From IMG/VR virus record IMGVR_UViG_3300027746_000020, positions 1 to 64,000 of that record: a stretch of DNA of 64,000 bases; one strand, written 5' to 3'. Positions 56,909 through 63,586 of the stretch are shown here, piece after piece. Position numbers and translations under genes: made by a program. The first letter of the stretch is position 1, and the number at the start of each line of letters is the position of its first letter. Under the pieces are notes generated by a model that saw only the letters and a list, made by a program, of their open reading frames with translations, was not told where the DNA came from and made no database searches. Source of the DNA: a virus.

Positions 56909-58084
56909 TCAGGCGATGGTCAGGAGGCAAGCCTCGCGGGCTGCCTCGATCCGGTCAGAGCCGGTGCCACCCCAGAGGGCTTCCAGCCGGGTGCGGGCCG
57001 CCTTGATGGGGTCTTTGGTACGACCTGCATCGTGCGTCTCAAACTGGGTGATCGCTTGGAGCAAGCCATAGACCGTGCCGGGGATGATGTCGATCCCGGT
57101 GTTGCCGGAGTAGTGGCTGCGGATCGTTCCGATCTGAGTCTCCAGGTCTTCGAGGGTGCGCTCTCGAAGAGCACCTGACTCCTTGTCCTTGATGGGGGAC
57201 CCCAGCTCTTTGGCGTAGGTATTGCGGAGGATGAAGTCCGCAGCTTCCTTTGTGAGCTTCGTTGTGGTCAGAGGCCGCAAGGCAGCAATGTCCTGCTGGA
57301 AGGTCTGGTTCTGGATGTCGATCAGGGAGGGGAGGTTCTTCATCCACTCGGTGATTCCGGCGGAGTGGCGAAGCTTGAGGCCCTGGCCTGCGGCTTTCGC
57401 CTTGGCTGCGCCCTTGCCGCTGATGTAGCGAACTTGGTTCGCACAGCGGAGCATCATGTCGGAGAAGAAGATGGAGAAGGCAGTGGTTCCGTCGAAGGAG
57501 TTGCAGGCGTGGAGGAAGCGACGGACTGAGTGACCTTCGGCAACGTCTGCGACGATGTCGATGTAGGCGGAGACGACGACCTTGCGGCCATGGTCGAGGA
57601 CCAGGATGTTGTCGATGGTCGCGTCTTCGCGGAGGTAGTCGAAGAGGTTGATGAGGCCCTCCATCTGAGCCGGGGTGTAACCCCGTCCGACATCACCCAG
57701 GAACTGCATCGTGTCCGTGCGGACGATCGCCTTGCGCTCGGTGATGGGATTCCAGAAGGGTGCCACATGGGGGCCGCAGTCTTCGGGGACAGCGTTGAAC
57801 GCCAGGGGGCGAGAGACGACCGTGAAGTCCGCGCCAGCGGCGGCGAATGCCTGGCGGGGGGTGGCGTCAGCCGGGTTGATGTAGCCGCCTGCGGCAACAG
57901 CCTGCGGGGCGCGGCCCAGGAGGAGCTGCTCATTCCGGGCGTAGGCCGTGGTGGCCTTGCCCATCAGGGCGCCGGAGACGGAGAGGGCTTCGGAGCTATC
58001 GCTCCGGGTGGGCTGGGTGTGGGAGGGATCCGAGGCGGGGGCCAGGTTGGCGTACTCGGGGGTGAAGGCGGGGGTGGTCTGCAT
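56909..58084 (-). CDS. DUF932-like phage protein
   Basis: 391 residues from the ATG at 58084, with the promoter and leader directly upstream. LGDVGRGYTPAQMEGLINLF and later KVVVSAYIDIVADVAEGHSV, TTAFSIFFSDMMLRCANQVR fit the DUF932 family of phage and plasmid proteins related to YfjQ. They are common in early regions and of unknown function. The first 80 residues are Pro/Thr-rich. The longest early gene after the SprT-like gene, probably highly expressed. Confidence 0.75.
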   Translation of the reverse strand: MQTTPAFTPEYANLAPASDPSHTQPTRSDSSEALSVSGALMGKATTAYARNEQLLLGRAPQAVAAGGYINPADATPRQAFAAAGADFTVVSRPLAFNAVPEDCGPHVAPFWNPITERKAIVRTDTMQFLGDVGRGYTPAQMEGLINLFDYLREDATIDNILVLDHGRKVVVSAYIDIVADVAEGHSVRRFLHACNSFDGTTAFSIFFSDMMLRCANQVRYISGKGAAKAKAAGQGLKLRHSAGITEWMKNLPSLIDIQNQTFQQDIAALRPLTTTKLTKEAADFILRNTYAKELGSPIKDKESGALRERTLEDLETQIGTIRSHYSGNTGIDIIPGTVYGLLQAITQFETHDAGRTKDPIKAARTRLEALWGGTGSDRIEAAREACLLTIA

Positions 58085-58110
58085 GGCGGAAGGGGCGGCC
58101 CGTGGGCCAG

Positions 58111-58129
58111 GGGTGGTGGTAGATGGACA
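58111..58129 (-). promoter_or_regulatory. Shared leader element (copy 1)
   Basis: TGTCCATCTACCACCACCC (19 bases, minus strand) lies 26 bases before the DUF932 start and inside its predicted 5' leader. The identical sequence lies 25 bases before the gene at 62078-62500. Identity plus equal distance to the start suggests a regulatory leader or binding site. Confidence 0.6.
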
Positions 58130-58151
58130 GCCGCGAGTGCGGAGTAGAGTC

Positions 58152-58180
58152 AACCTATCAAGAAGGGGAGAGGTTGTCAA
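58152..58180 (-). promoter_or_regulatory. Sigma-70-like promoter of the DUF932 gene
   Basis: Minus strand TTGACA (58180-58175), 17-base spacer, TAGGTT (58157-58152). Transcription would start near 58145, leaving a leader of about 60 bases that includes the shared element. A copy of AGGTTTGTGT (58193-58202) related to the repeats in the primase gene lies just upstream of the -35 box. Confidence 0.65.
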
Positions 58181-58269
58181 CCGATTCAGGAAAGGTTTGT
58201 GTGAGTGCGCTGAGAAAGGAGGCGCAGCCTGGGCTTACGTCAGGAAGGTTGACTGCCAGGTGGTGAGGG

Positions 58270-58602
58270 TCAGCCCTTGTCGATCTCGACAAAGGCGACC
58301 CAGTTTGGGTCGGTCGGGTCGTAAGCGTCCTCCAGGACTGGGCGGAGATCTGCGCGGGAGACGCGGATGACGCCACCATCGGCACCCCATTCGTGGAAGT
58401 GGCCGCCGATGTGGGTGCGGATGAGAATGTCGTCGACGGTCGGGATGACGATCTCGGGGCCGAAGCTCTCAACGATGAAGGCTTCACGGTCTACAAGATT
58501 CATCGTGTGAAAGTCTTCGTCAGACACGGCTCGTTGCGGATCGACGTACTCACGCCAGAGGTTGAGGTCTGCAGCTTGTTGGGCGTAGGTAGGTTTGTTC
58601 AT
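58270..58602 (-). CDS. Hypothetical acidic protein
   Basis: 110 residues, acidic, with LWREYVDPQRAVSDEDFHTM and DDILIRTHIGGHFHEWGADG. Starts in the last bases of the preceding gene. Not recognised. Its stop is followed by the promoter region of the DUF932 gene. Confidence 0.58.
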   Translation of the reverse strand: MNKPTYAQQAADLNLWREYVDPQRAVSDEDFHTMNLVDREAFIVESFGPEIVIPTVDDILIRTHIGGHFHEWGADGGVIRVSRADLRPVLEDAYDPTDPNWVAFVEIDKG

Positions 58603-58811
58603 GACGCAGCAGAAGCGGATTCGCGGGTGAAGGTGAAGGCCCAGTCGGGGTCACCTTCGGTCTTGATCCAGGTGCAGAAGCTCCGGTCGGGGGAGGTCAC
58701 GAAGATCTCCCCGTCGCGGAGCTGCTCCAGGGTGCAGATGGGGTTGCCGTGGAGGCTGTTGGCGAGGCGGTTCTTCGCCTTCGGCGAGAGGGGGGTGAGG
58801 ATGACGTTCAT
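58599..58811 (-). CDS. Small hypothetical protein
   Basis: 70 residues. PLSPKAKNRLANSLHGNPIC and the strand pair FVTSPDRSFCTWIKTEGD, then DWAFTF, give a compact alpha/beta protein of the sort found in cyanophages. Overlaps genes on both sides by four bases. Confidence 0.58.
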   Translation of the reverse strand: MNVILTPLSPKAKNRLANSLHGNPICTLEQLRDGEIFVTSPDRSFCTWIKTEGDPDWAFTFTRESASAAS

Positions 58812-59116
58812 GGAGTAAAAAGCTCAGTACAGAGTTTCTGTGCTTCGACAACAGCGTTGAGATGATCACTCCGCACTGGTGTCTCATTGATTTGGACGTA
58901 AGTCCAATCGTCGTAGCCGACGCTGGCGTCTTGGAGTGCAGCCTTCATCGCGTCAGCGTTGCTAATGCCTAGGGAGCGATAACGACAGTAGTGGCTGGCG
59001 TAGAGGTTGGGAAGGACGGTGGAGGCGGTAGCCGCAGTTGGGAGGAGAAAGGGGGGCAGGAGTAGGAACAGAGGAAGGAAGCGGACCATGGGGGCGGGAA
59101 TGAGAATCGTTATCAC
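58808..59116 (-). CDS. Small exported protein
   Basis: 102 residues; the ATG at 59116 overlaps the previous stop, with an alternative ATG at 59089 that begins a cleaner signal peptide (MVRFLPLFLLLPPFLLPTAA). After the signal come SHYCRYRSLGISNADAMKAA and a Cys near the end that could pair with the first. Probably periplasmic or thylakoid-lumen targeted. Function unknown, possibly superinfection exclusion. Confidence 0.58.
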   Translation of the reverse strand: MITILIPAPMVRFLPLFLLLPPFLLPTAATASTVLPNLYASHYCRYRSLGISNADAMKAALQDASVGYDDWTYVQINETPVRSDHLNAVVEAQKLCTELFTP

Positions 59117-59415
59117 CGCCTAGGTTCGGACGGCGAAGGGCTCTGGTTGAGGTGTTCAATGTGACGCTCAAGGTAGGTGTGCGCCTTATGCAGCCCTTCA
59201 CGGATCGTATCCCGCTCTGCAGTTGCTCGCTCCCAGCTCCCCGAAGGGAGCGGGTAGTAATTGCGAGCGTGGAAGTCGATGGCGTAGAAGGAGTTGATGG
59301 CCTTCTGCAGATCACGGCGGGCGTTGATGTACCCGTCGCGAAGCGACTCACGGCTGTTGCCGTTGAGGTGGATGAGGGGGAAGGTGAGGCGGGTTTCGGT
59401 GGAAAGGGCGGACAT
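59113..59415 (-). CDS. Small helical hypothetical protein
   Basis: 100 residues. HLNGNSRESLRDGYINARRD, then AINSFYAIDFHARNYYPLPS, then TAERDTIREGLHKAHTYLER. I associate this layout with small cyanophage early proteins of unknown function. Coupled to neighbours by short overlaps. Confidence 0.58.
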   Translation of the reverse strand: MSALSTETRLTFPLIHLNGNSRESLRDGYINARRDLQKAINSFYAIDFHARNYYPLPSGSWERATAERDTIREGLHKAHTYLERHIEHLNQSPSPSEPRR

Positions 59416-59654
59416 CAGGTAGTGCCTTTGCAGTTTGGACAGCGGAAAGTGAGGTAGTCGCCTCGCCCATCGTCACCGGAGTAAGAACCCCAGCCGATTG
59501 GCATGGCATTAGGTCCAGGCTTGATCTCTGCGATCTCTGCGGGGTTGTTGACTTCTACGGTGACTACGTCGCCGGAGCCAAAGCCCCCACATGTAGAGCA
59601 TCGGTAGATAGCCTGCCCTTTGACGGTGATGGAGTTGATGTAAAGATGGCGCAT
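59415..59654 (-). CDS. Small zinc-ribbon protein
   Basis: 79 residues from the ATG at 59654. CSTCGGFG at about 19-26 and CPNCKG near the end make a four-Cys ribbon around a beta-rich core. The start coincides with the stop of the gene before. Perhaps an RNA polymerase or translation-associated small factor; function unknown. Confidence 0.58.
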   Translation of the reverse strand: MRHLYINSITVKGQAIYRCSTCGGFGSGDVVTVEVNNPAEIAEIKPGPNAMPIGWGSYSGDDGRGDYLTFRCPNCKGTT

Positions 59655-60019
59655 CAGCAACCCTCCACATCGGTGACGTCCTCGGGGGAGGTGGCGATGG
59701 GCCGATGGCTCTGGCGGACGAATTCCGCGATGGCGTCGAAAGTGTCAGAGTCCCACTCTTTGCCATTCATTTCTTTATGAATTGCATCCATCGCATCGGA
59801 ATCAGAGGTGACGTATTCCCCACAGTGGTGGGTCAACCCTAGGAACTTGTCTATCCCTAGGTTAATGTTGTTGTATGTGGTCTTTAATGAGTTGATCTCG
59901 GTTTGTAGAAAGTGGATCCGCTTGAGGATATCGGAGCCCATACCCGCGAGGTCAGCGCAGGGGTTGATGGGGTCAGGACCACAGTTGCGTTCAAGCGCTG
60001 TAAGAGTCTTGTTGTCCAT
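59654..60019 (-). CDS. Hypothetical protein
   Basis: 121 residues. Residues about 28-60 form a helix (LKRIHFLQTEINSLKTTYNN), and Cys residues at 13, 21, 66 and 121 might bind metal. Begins four bases after one copy of the CCGGC-rich hairpin (60023-60045). Unrecognised. Confidence 0.55.
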   Translation of the reverse strand: MDNKTLTALERNCGPDPINPCADLAGMGSDILKRIHFLQTEINSLKTTYNNINLGIDKFLGLTHHCGEYVTSDSDAMDAIHKEMNGKEWDSDTFDAIAEFVRQSHRPIATSPEDVTDVEGC

Positions 60020-60022
60020 TGA

Positions 60023-60045
60023 TCAACCGGCTGTTGCCGGAGCGA
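60023..60045 (-). repeat. Junction hairpin element, copy A
   Basis: Minus-strand CGCTCCGGCAACAGCCGGTTGA, just before the ATG at 60019. Related copies precede starts at 60398 (copy B, 60403-60424) and 60561 (copy C, about 60562-60583). CCGGC and GCCGG arms can pair. In B the element encodes the APAAAD end of the upstream protein, and in C the APAAAGE end. Confidence 0.6.
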
Positions 60046-60065
60046 GAAAGTGGAGAGGGGAGATG

Positions 60066-60398
60066 TCATCCGTTGAACCGAAGTGAAGGATGTAGACATG
60101 TGTAGAACGCCTCCGGATCTTTAAGCGCTTCTGCCTCTTCTTTGATGTAAGAGAGAAAGAAGCGCTCCGGGTTTACCTGGGCTGAGCTAGTGCATAAATG
60201 CCAGCGTAGATATAGAATCTTGTAGATCACATGATCTCGGCATTGATCTAATGTCCACCCGTCACGAATCCTACACAGTAGATCTTCATTTTGATCACTA
60301 TTGATCAGATACTCCTCAATGCTTTCTACAGCATCACTAATCTCCTGCTTAATCATTTCATCAACGACCGTGGGATTGTTTGGGGAGAGTTTGTGCAT
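60066..60398 (-). CDS. Hypothetical protein
   Basis: 110 residues, acidic and helical: EMIKQEISDAVESIEEYLIN, then FLSYIKEEAEALKDPEAFYT. Cys near positions 41, 53, 69 and 102. The stop is followed by a 46-base gap in which another frame encodes an APATAG end, hinting at a truncated or frameshifted C-terminus. Confidence 0.55.
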   Translation of the reverse strand: MHKLSPNNPTVVDEMIKQEISDAVESIEEYLINSDQNEDLLCRIRDGWTLDQCRDHVIYKILYLRWHLCTSSAQVNPERFFLSYIKEEAEALKDPEAFYTCLHPSLRFNG

Positions 60399-60402
60399 GA
60401 GA

Positions 60403-60561
60403 TCAATCGGCTGCTGCCGGGGCGATGTGTTCGTACTCGTAGTCTTGAACCGAAGGATGGCAATGAAGGAGGTGATCGACGAATGTCATTACACCGGCAT
60501 CATCCTGTGGTTGACGAAAGTAGACAGTGATTACAACTAAGTCGTGGTTGGACATGGTCAT
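60403..60561 (-). CDS. Small hypothetical protein ending APAAAD
   Basis: 52 residues. The ATG at 60561 overlaps the previous stop by four bases, and the stop is four bases before the next start. VVITVYFRQPQDDAGVMTFV and HCHPSVQDYEYEHIAPAAAD. The last six residues match the end of the upstream SprT-like protein because both come from the same DNA element. Not recognised. Confidence 0.6.
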   Translation of the reverse strand: MTMSNHDLVVITVYFRQPQDDAGVMTFVDHLLHCHPSVQDYEYEHIAPAAAD

Positions 60562-61757
60562 TCACCGGCTGCTGCCGGGGCGAGAGAACGGTTGCGGGCG
60601 CCTGTTGCCTGCTTCGCCACGGAGACGGAAGCCCCGGCGGCATAGCCGGCGGCGCGGCCTGCGGCGGACTGTGAGCCCTTGCGGGCAGCACCCTTACCCA
60701 GAGAAGGGTGCAGCCATGTCATGTATTCGTTGGCCGCTTCTTTCTCTTTGACGAAGGAGGATCGGAGCACCAGGCCGGGAACGTGAGTGATCCCGTTAGT
60801 GGCGGTGATACCCTCCTCCATGCGGCGTTCGTGATCGTCGCGGAGCGCTTTGGCGACACGCTGAGCCACACCTTCGCGGAAGGCTATCCAGTAGGAGCGG
60901 CCTCGGGGGACGGCGAGGACACTCCGCCCTTCACGCTGGTGCAGCTTTCTGACATCATTGTCCGCCTTCATCTCCTTCTCTACGACCCTGTCGATTGCAC
61001 CTGTGAGGTACTCGATTATGTCGTAAGCCTGAGGGATCTTGATGCTCCGCCCGTAGAAGTGGATATGGGTACAGGCGTCCTGTGTGCGGCGGTAGGTGAA
61101 TGTGCAGCCGTGGGTGTAAGCCACTGCTCTGAGCACCGACATAAGCCAGGTGTTCATCACCTTGGCGGTCCAGATGTGTTCCTTGACGATCTCAGGAAGG
61201 TTCTCCGCTAGGGCTCCAGCATGGGAATCTAGGCTGAGATTGTTCTTGCTGGTGAACTCTGCGTACTTGGCGGCAGCCAAGGCTGCTTCGTGTTCATTGG
61301 AGGACGTAGTCCTCGCAAGAAGCGCAAGCGCTGTTCGTTGGGCACGGGCGGCCTCTTCCCCTTCGGGGGTCTTCGCCAGTTCGTGGTAAATGTCCACTGC
61401 CTGTCGTTGAAGAACACCATTGACATGGTTGGCAAGGAGCCGGAACTCTTTGCCGTGGGTGGGGACGTCTCCGTATTTGATGTGTTGAACGTGGTGGCAC
61501 AATTCATGCAGACCAACGTCGATGATTGCCTGGGATTGACGTTCGGGCGGGAGGCCACGGAAGAAGTCGGGATCGAGGCTGATGGTTGAGGCCGAATACC
61601 AGCCTGCCCAGCGCTGCCTGAGCTTCTTGGCAGAGGTTGAGCGTTCCCAGTGGAAGGCCCGGAGGGGCAAGGTCGTGTCTGGGAAGAGCGTGGCCAGTTG
61701 CTCGTTGAGCCAGGCGAGGACTTCGGCCTCGGGGGTAGAAGTGGAGAGGATCTTCAT
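60558..61757 (-). CDS. SprT-like metalloprotease with DUF2786/DUF7168-like region
   Basis: 399 residues. HELCHH at 84-89 and His101 (THGKEF) give the zinc site of SprT-like proteases; WYSASTISLDPDFF precedes it as in the family. Residues about 145-280 (SNEHEAALAAAKYAEFTSKN, then AVAYTHGCTFTYR, then YDIIEYLTGAIDRV) match the DUF2786-type layout. SprT proteins cut protein-DNA crosslinks; in phages the role is uncertain. The C-terminus is Gly/Ala/Lys-rich and ends APAAAGE. Confidence 0.75.
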   Translation of the reverse strand: MKILSTSTPEAEVLAWLNEQLATLFPDTTLPLRAFHWERSTSAKKLRQRWAGWYSASTISLDPDFFRGLPPERQSQAIIDVGLHELCHHVQHIKYGDVPTHGKEFRLLANHVNGVLQRQAVDIYHELAKTPEGEEAARAQRTALALLARTTSSNEHEAALAAAKYAEFTSKNNLSLDSHAGALAENLPEIVKEHIWTAKVMNTWLMSVLRAVAYTHGCTFTYRRTQDACTHIHFYGRSIKIPQAYDIIEYLTGAIDRVVEKEMKADNDVRKLHQREGRSVLAVPRGRSYWIAFREGVAQRVAKALRDDHERRMEEGITATNGITHVPGLVLRSSFVKEKEAANEYMTWLHPSLGKGAARKGSQSAAGRAAGYAAGASVSVAKQATGARNRSLAPAAAGE

Positions 61758-61784
61758 GAGGACTTGTTGAGCGGTGGGTCAGTC

Positions 61785-61907
61785 TCAGCTGCAGGCCCGC
61801 CGCCAGTAGGACCAACTGCGGCCTAACTGTTTGCGGACGTTGAAAGAGTCGGAGAAGCCGCCCATGGCGTAGAACTGCTTCCGGGTGATGCGGTAGTAGC
61901 CCATCAT
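61785..61907 (-). CDS. Small cyanobacterial-type protein
   Basis: 40 residues, MMGYYRITRKQFYAMGGFSD followed by a basic Trp-rich end (SWSYWRR). The Y-x-R-x-T-R-K-Q-F-Y-A-x-G-G-F pattern is one I associate with small open frames of picocyanobacteria and their phages; no function is known. Its ATG overlaps the stop of the gene before (ATGA). It fits the gap between two larger genes. Confidence 0.65.
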   Translation of the reverse strand: MMGYYRITRKQFYAMGGFSDSFNVRKQLGRSWSYWRRACS

Positions 61908-62074
61908 TTGTATTGGCCCACAGGTTCAGTGAGGCTGAAGCTGTAACTCCCGCTTATGTTTGAGCCAAAACCGGAGGTGTAGCCTTCTTCTATTAGACGG
62001 CGCACTTCATCGAGGGCGTAAATAGCGTCGTCTTCGTGCTTGCCTTCGATGTGGATGTTGAATGCGATGCTCAT
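61904..62074 (-). CDS. Small hypothetical protein
   Basis: 56 residues, MSIAFNIHIEGKHEDDAIYA, then EVRRLIEEGYTSGFGSNISG. The ATG lies three bases after the previous stop. The pattern I-x-G-x-x-E-D-x-x-x-A-L-x-E-V-x-R-x-I-E-x-G-x-x-S-G is of a type I associate with small cyanophage and cyanobacterial proteins. Unknown function. Confidence 0.6.
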   Translation of the reverse strand: MSIAFNIHIEGKHEDDAIYALDEVRRLIEEGYTSGFGSNISGSYSFSLTEPVGQYK

Positions 62075-62077
62075 CGC

Positions 62078-62500
62078 TCAGGCCCCCGCAGCCTTGCGGG
62101 AAACCGCGAGGGCGACGTAGACGGTGGGGGTGTTGATGGCGCGGCCATCGGATTGCTCCAGCTTCTGCTGTTGCTGCACCTTGAGCATCTCGTTCTGCAG
62201 CAGGAGCGAATACTCCCAGTTAGCGCGTTCCTTGCGTTGCACCTGAAAGTCGCCGACGTCGATGCGGCTGACGTTGTTCTTGATGCAGTGGGCTTTGAGG
62301 AAGGCGGTGTGCCCATCGAGCAGAGCCTTCAGCCTGTCGATTTCCAGCTTGAGCTGGAAGGCTTGCGCCACGCGAGTGCCGATCTCCCCGTTGGGGGAGT
62401 AGGACTTCGGCGCAGCCGGGGCCTTGCGGCGGACGGTGCCGGAGCCGTTGCTGGAGCGGGGGGCAACGACGCAGAGCGTCGGGCGTGTGGAAGTGGTCAC
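62078..62500 (-). CDS. Hypothetical helical protein with shared leader
   Basis: 140 residues from the GTG at 62500; longer frames run into Pro/Arg-rich antisense. After a disordered start, residues about 45-125 are helical (AQAFQLKLEIDRLKALLDGH, then VQRKERANWEYSLLLQNEML). This resembles small phage proteins of unknown function that contain a W-E-Y-S motif. The shared leader element lies 25 bases upstream of the GTG. Confidence 0.6.
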   Translation of the reverse strand: MTTSTRPTLCVVAPRSSNGSGTVRRKAPAAPKSYSPNGEIGTRVAQAFQLKLEIDRLKALLDGHTAFLKAHCIKNNVSRIDVGDFQVQRKERANWEYSLLLQNEMLKVQQQQKLEQSDGRAINTPTVYVALAVSRKAAGA

Positions 62501-62525
62501 GGTGAGTGAACGGGCAGGGCCCGGA

Positions 62526-62544
62526 GGGTGGTGGTAGATGGACA
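62526..62544 (-). promoter_or_regulatory. Shared leader element (copy 2)
   Basis: Identical 19 bases to 58111-58129, here 25 bases before the GTG at 62500. A small hairpin CTGGC-TTT-GCCAG sits next to it on its upstream side. No convincing -35/-10 pair is visible in the usual place. Confidence 0.55.
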
Positions 62545-62576
62545 ACTGGCAAAGCCAGGGCGCAAGGGCGCCAGGA

Positions 62577-62601
62577 AACCTCCGAACGGGTGAGGATCGG
62601 A
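62577..62601 (-). terminator. Inverted repeat, possible terminator
   Basis: CCTCCGA...TCGGAGG (7-bp arms, 11-base loop) followed on the minus strand by TTTCC. It separates the small membrane gene from the gene at 62500. The T run is short, so it may be only a weak terminator or an RNA hairpin. Confidence 0.35.
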
Positions 62602-62634
62602 GGCTTCGGGGTGCCGTCGCAGGGAGCGAAGCGC

Positions 62635-62814
62635 TCAACGAGAGGGGAAGGGAGGAGCGGGCTCGGGGGAGAGAGCTTGAGGGAAGGTGGGGGGTAGGGG
62701 TGGCGCAGTTCGCATCCCCTCGTTGATCAGCACTGTTGACAACAACAGACCGAGGACGAATCCGATGAAGGTGTCGGGATGACGCCAGGAGGGGGTTCCG
62801 GGGGGAGGGCTCAT
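62635..62814 (-). CDS. Small single-span membrane protein
   Basis: 59 residues from the ATG at 62814. One hydrophobic segment (DTFIGFVLGLLLSTVLINEG, about residues 13-32) between Pro-rich ends. The longer frame from 62907 is rejected. Similar tiny membrane proteins occur in cyanophage early regions. Moderate support because the tail is of low complexity. Confidence 0.45.
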   Translation of the reverse strand: MSPPPGTPSWRHPDTFIGFVLGLLLSTVLINEGMRTAPPLPPTFPQALSPEPAPPFPSR

Positions 62815-62893
62815 GATCAGAAGGGGAAGGGGAAGGGGGAGGTGGGACGTGCGGGCATGATGGGGGCATCGTATGCCCCCGTTCAGGAATCGG

Positions 62894-63586
62894 TCAAGCC
62901 GCGCCACGGGCGATTGCGGCGGCTTTCTTGCGGCCTGAGCCGTGGGCCGGGAAGGTGACTACGACCTTGCGGTCGGATCGAGCGCAGAGGGGGATGCCTC
63001 GCGGCCCACCGCAGTTCTTGCAGTTGATGTCGTCCCGCAGGGTTGCGGGGCATTGAACGAATGTCACGCCTTCCTCGCGGAAGCAGGTTGGAGCTTCCGG
63101 GGGGACGACGCAGACCGTAGGGAGGCCGCGCAGCGCGTTGAGGGCGGCAACGTGAGTGTCCTCACAGGAGACGTTGATGGTGAAGCCGTAGGTAATGGCT
63201 TCACGAATGGCGGAGAGGTTGTGTGTGTTGAGTCTGTGGTGCGTGTAGGTCCACGCTGCACGAAGACGCCCTGCGACTATGGCTAACTCGTTGACCAATT
63301 CGGGAATGAGATAGCCTCCGGCATGAGGCAGATCGCCAGCCACGTTGTGGCGGAACATGTCGGTGGGGCCCAGGCGTCGGAGCTTGTGGATGAACTCGCC
63401 CCAGGGGGAGCCGCGCTCGGGGACTTTCTTCCAGTGGAGAAGGGATCTGCCGTAGGCGGCGTAGCAGCCTTTGCCTGCGAATGGGCAGGTTGGAGCACAG
63501 GAGGATTGCTCCGTCATAGAGACGGCAATGGGCCCGGTCTTGCCGTTGGCGGAGACGGGGACGAAGTGGACGACAGGGGCGCTCAT
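62894..63586 (-). CDS. Cys-rich phage protein, DUF7227-like
   Basis: 230 residues. SCAPTCPFAGKGCYAAYGRS near 29-48, then FRHNVAGDLPHAGGYLIPEL and WTYTHHRLNTHNL, CEDTHVAAL, and CKNCGGPRGIPLCARSDRK near the end, finishing VVTFPAHGSGRKKA. This conserved layout recalls DUF7227 phage proteins; the Cys/His residues suggest a metal site. No function is established. It overlaps the preceding gene by four bases. Confidence 0.7.
   Translation of the reverse strand: MSAPVVHFVPVSANGKTGPIAVSMTEQSSCAPTCPFAGKGCYAAYGRSLLHWKKVPERGSPWGEFIHKLRRLGPTDMFRHNVAGDLPHAGGYLIPELVNELAIVAGRLRAAWTYTHHRLNTHNLSAIREAITYGFTINVSCEDTHVAALNALRGLPTVCVVPPEAPTCFREEGVTFVQCPATLRDDINCKNCGGPRGIPLCARSDRKVVVTFPAHGSGRKKAAAIARGAA

Noticed and set aside
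57530-58147. Plus-strand open frame of 205 codons over the DUF932 gene
   Set aside because: Val/Gly/Asp-rich antisense of a recognised gene.
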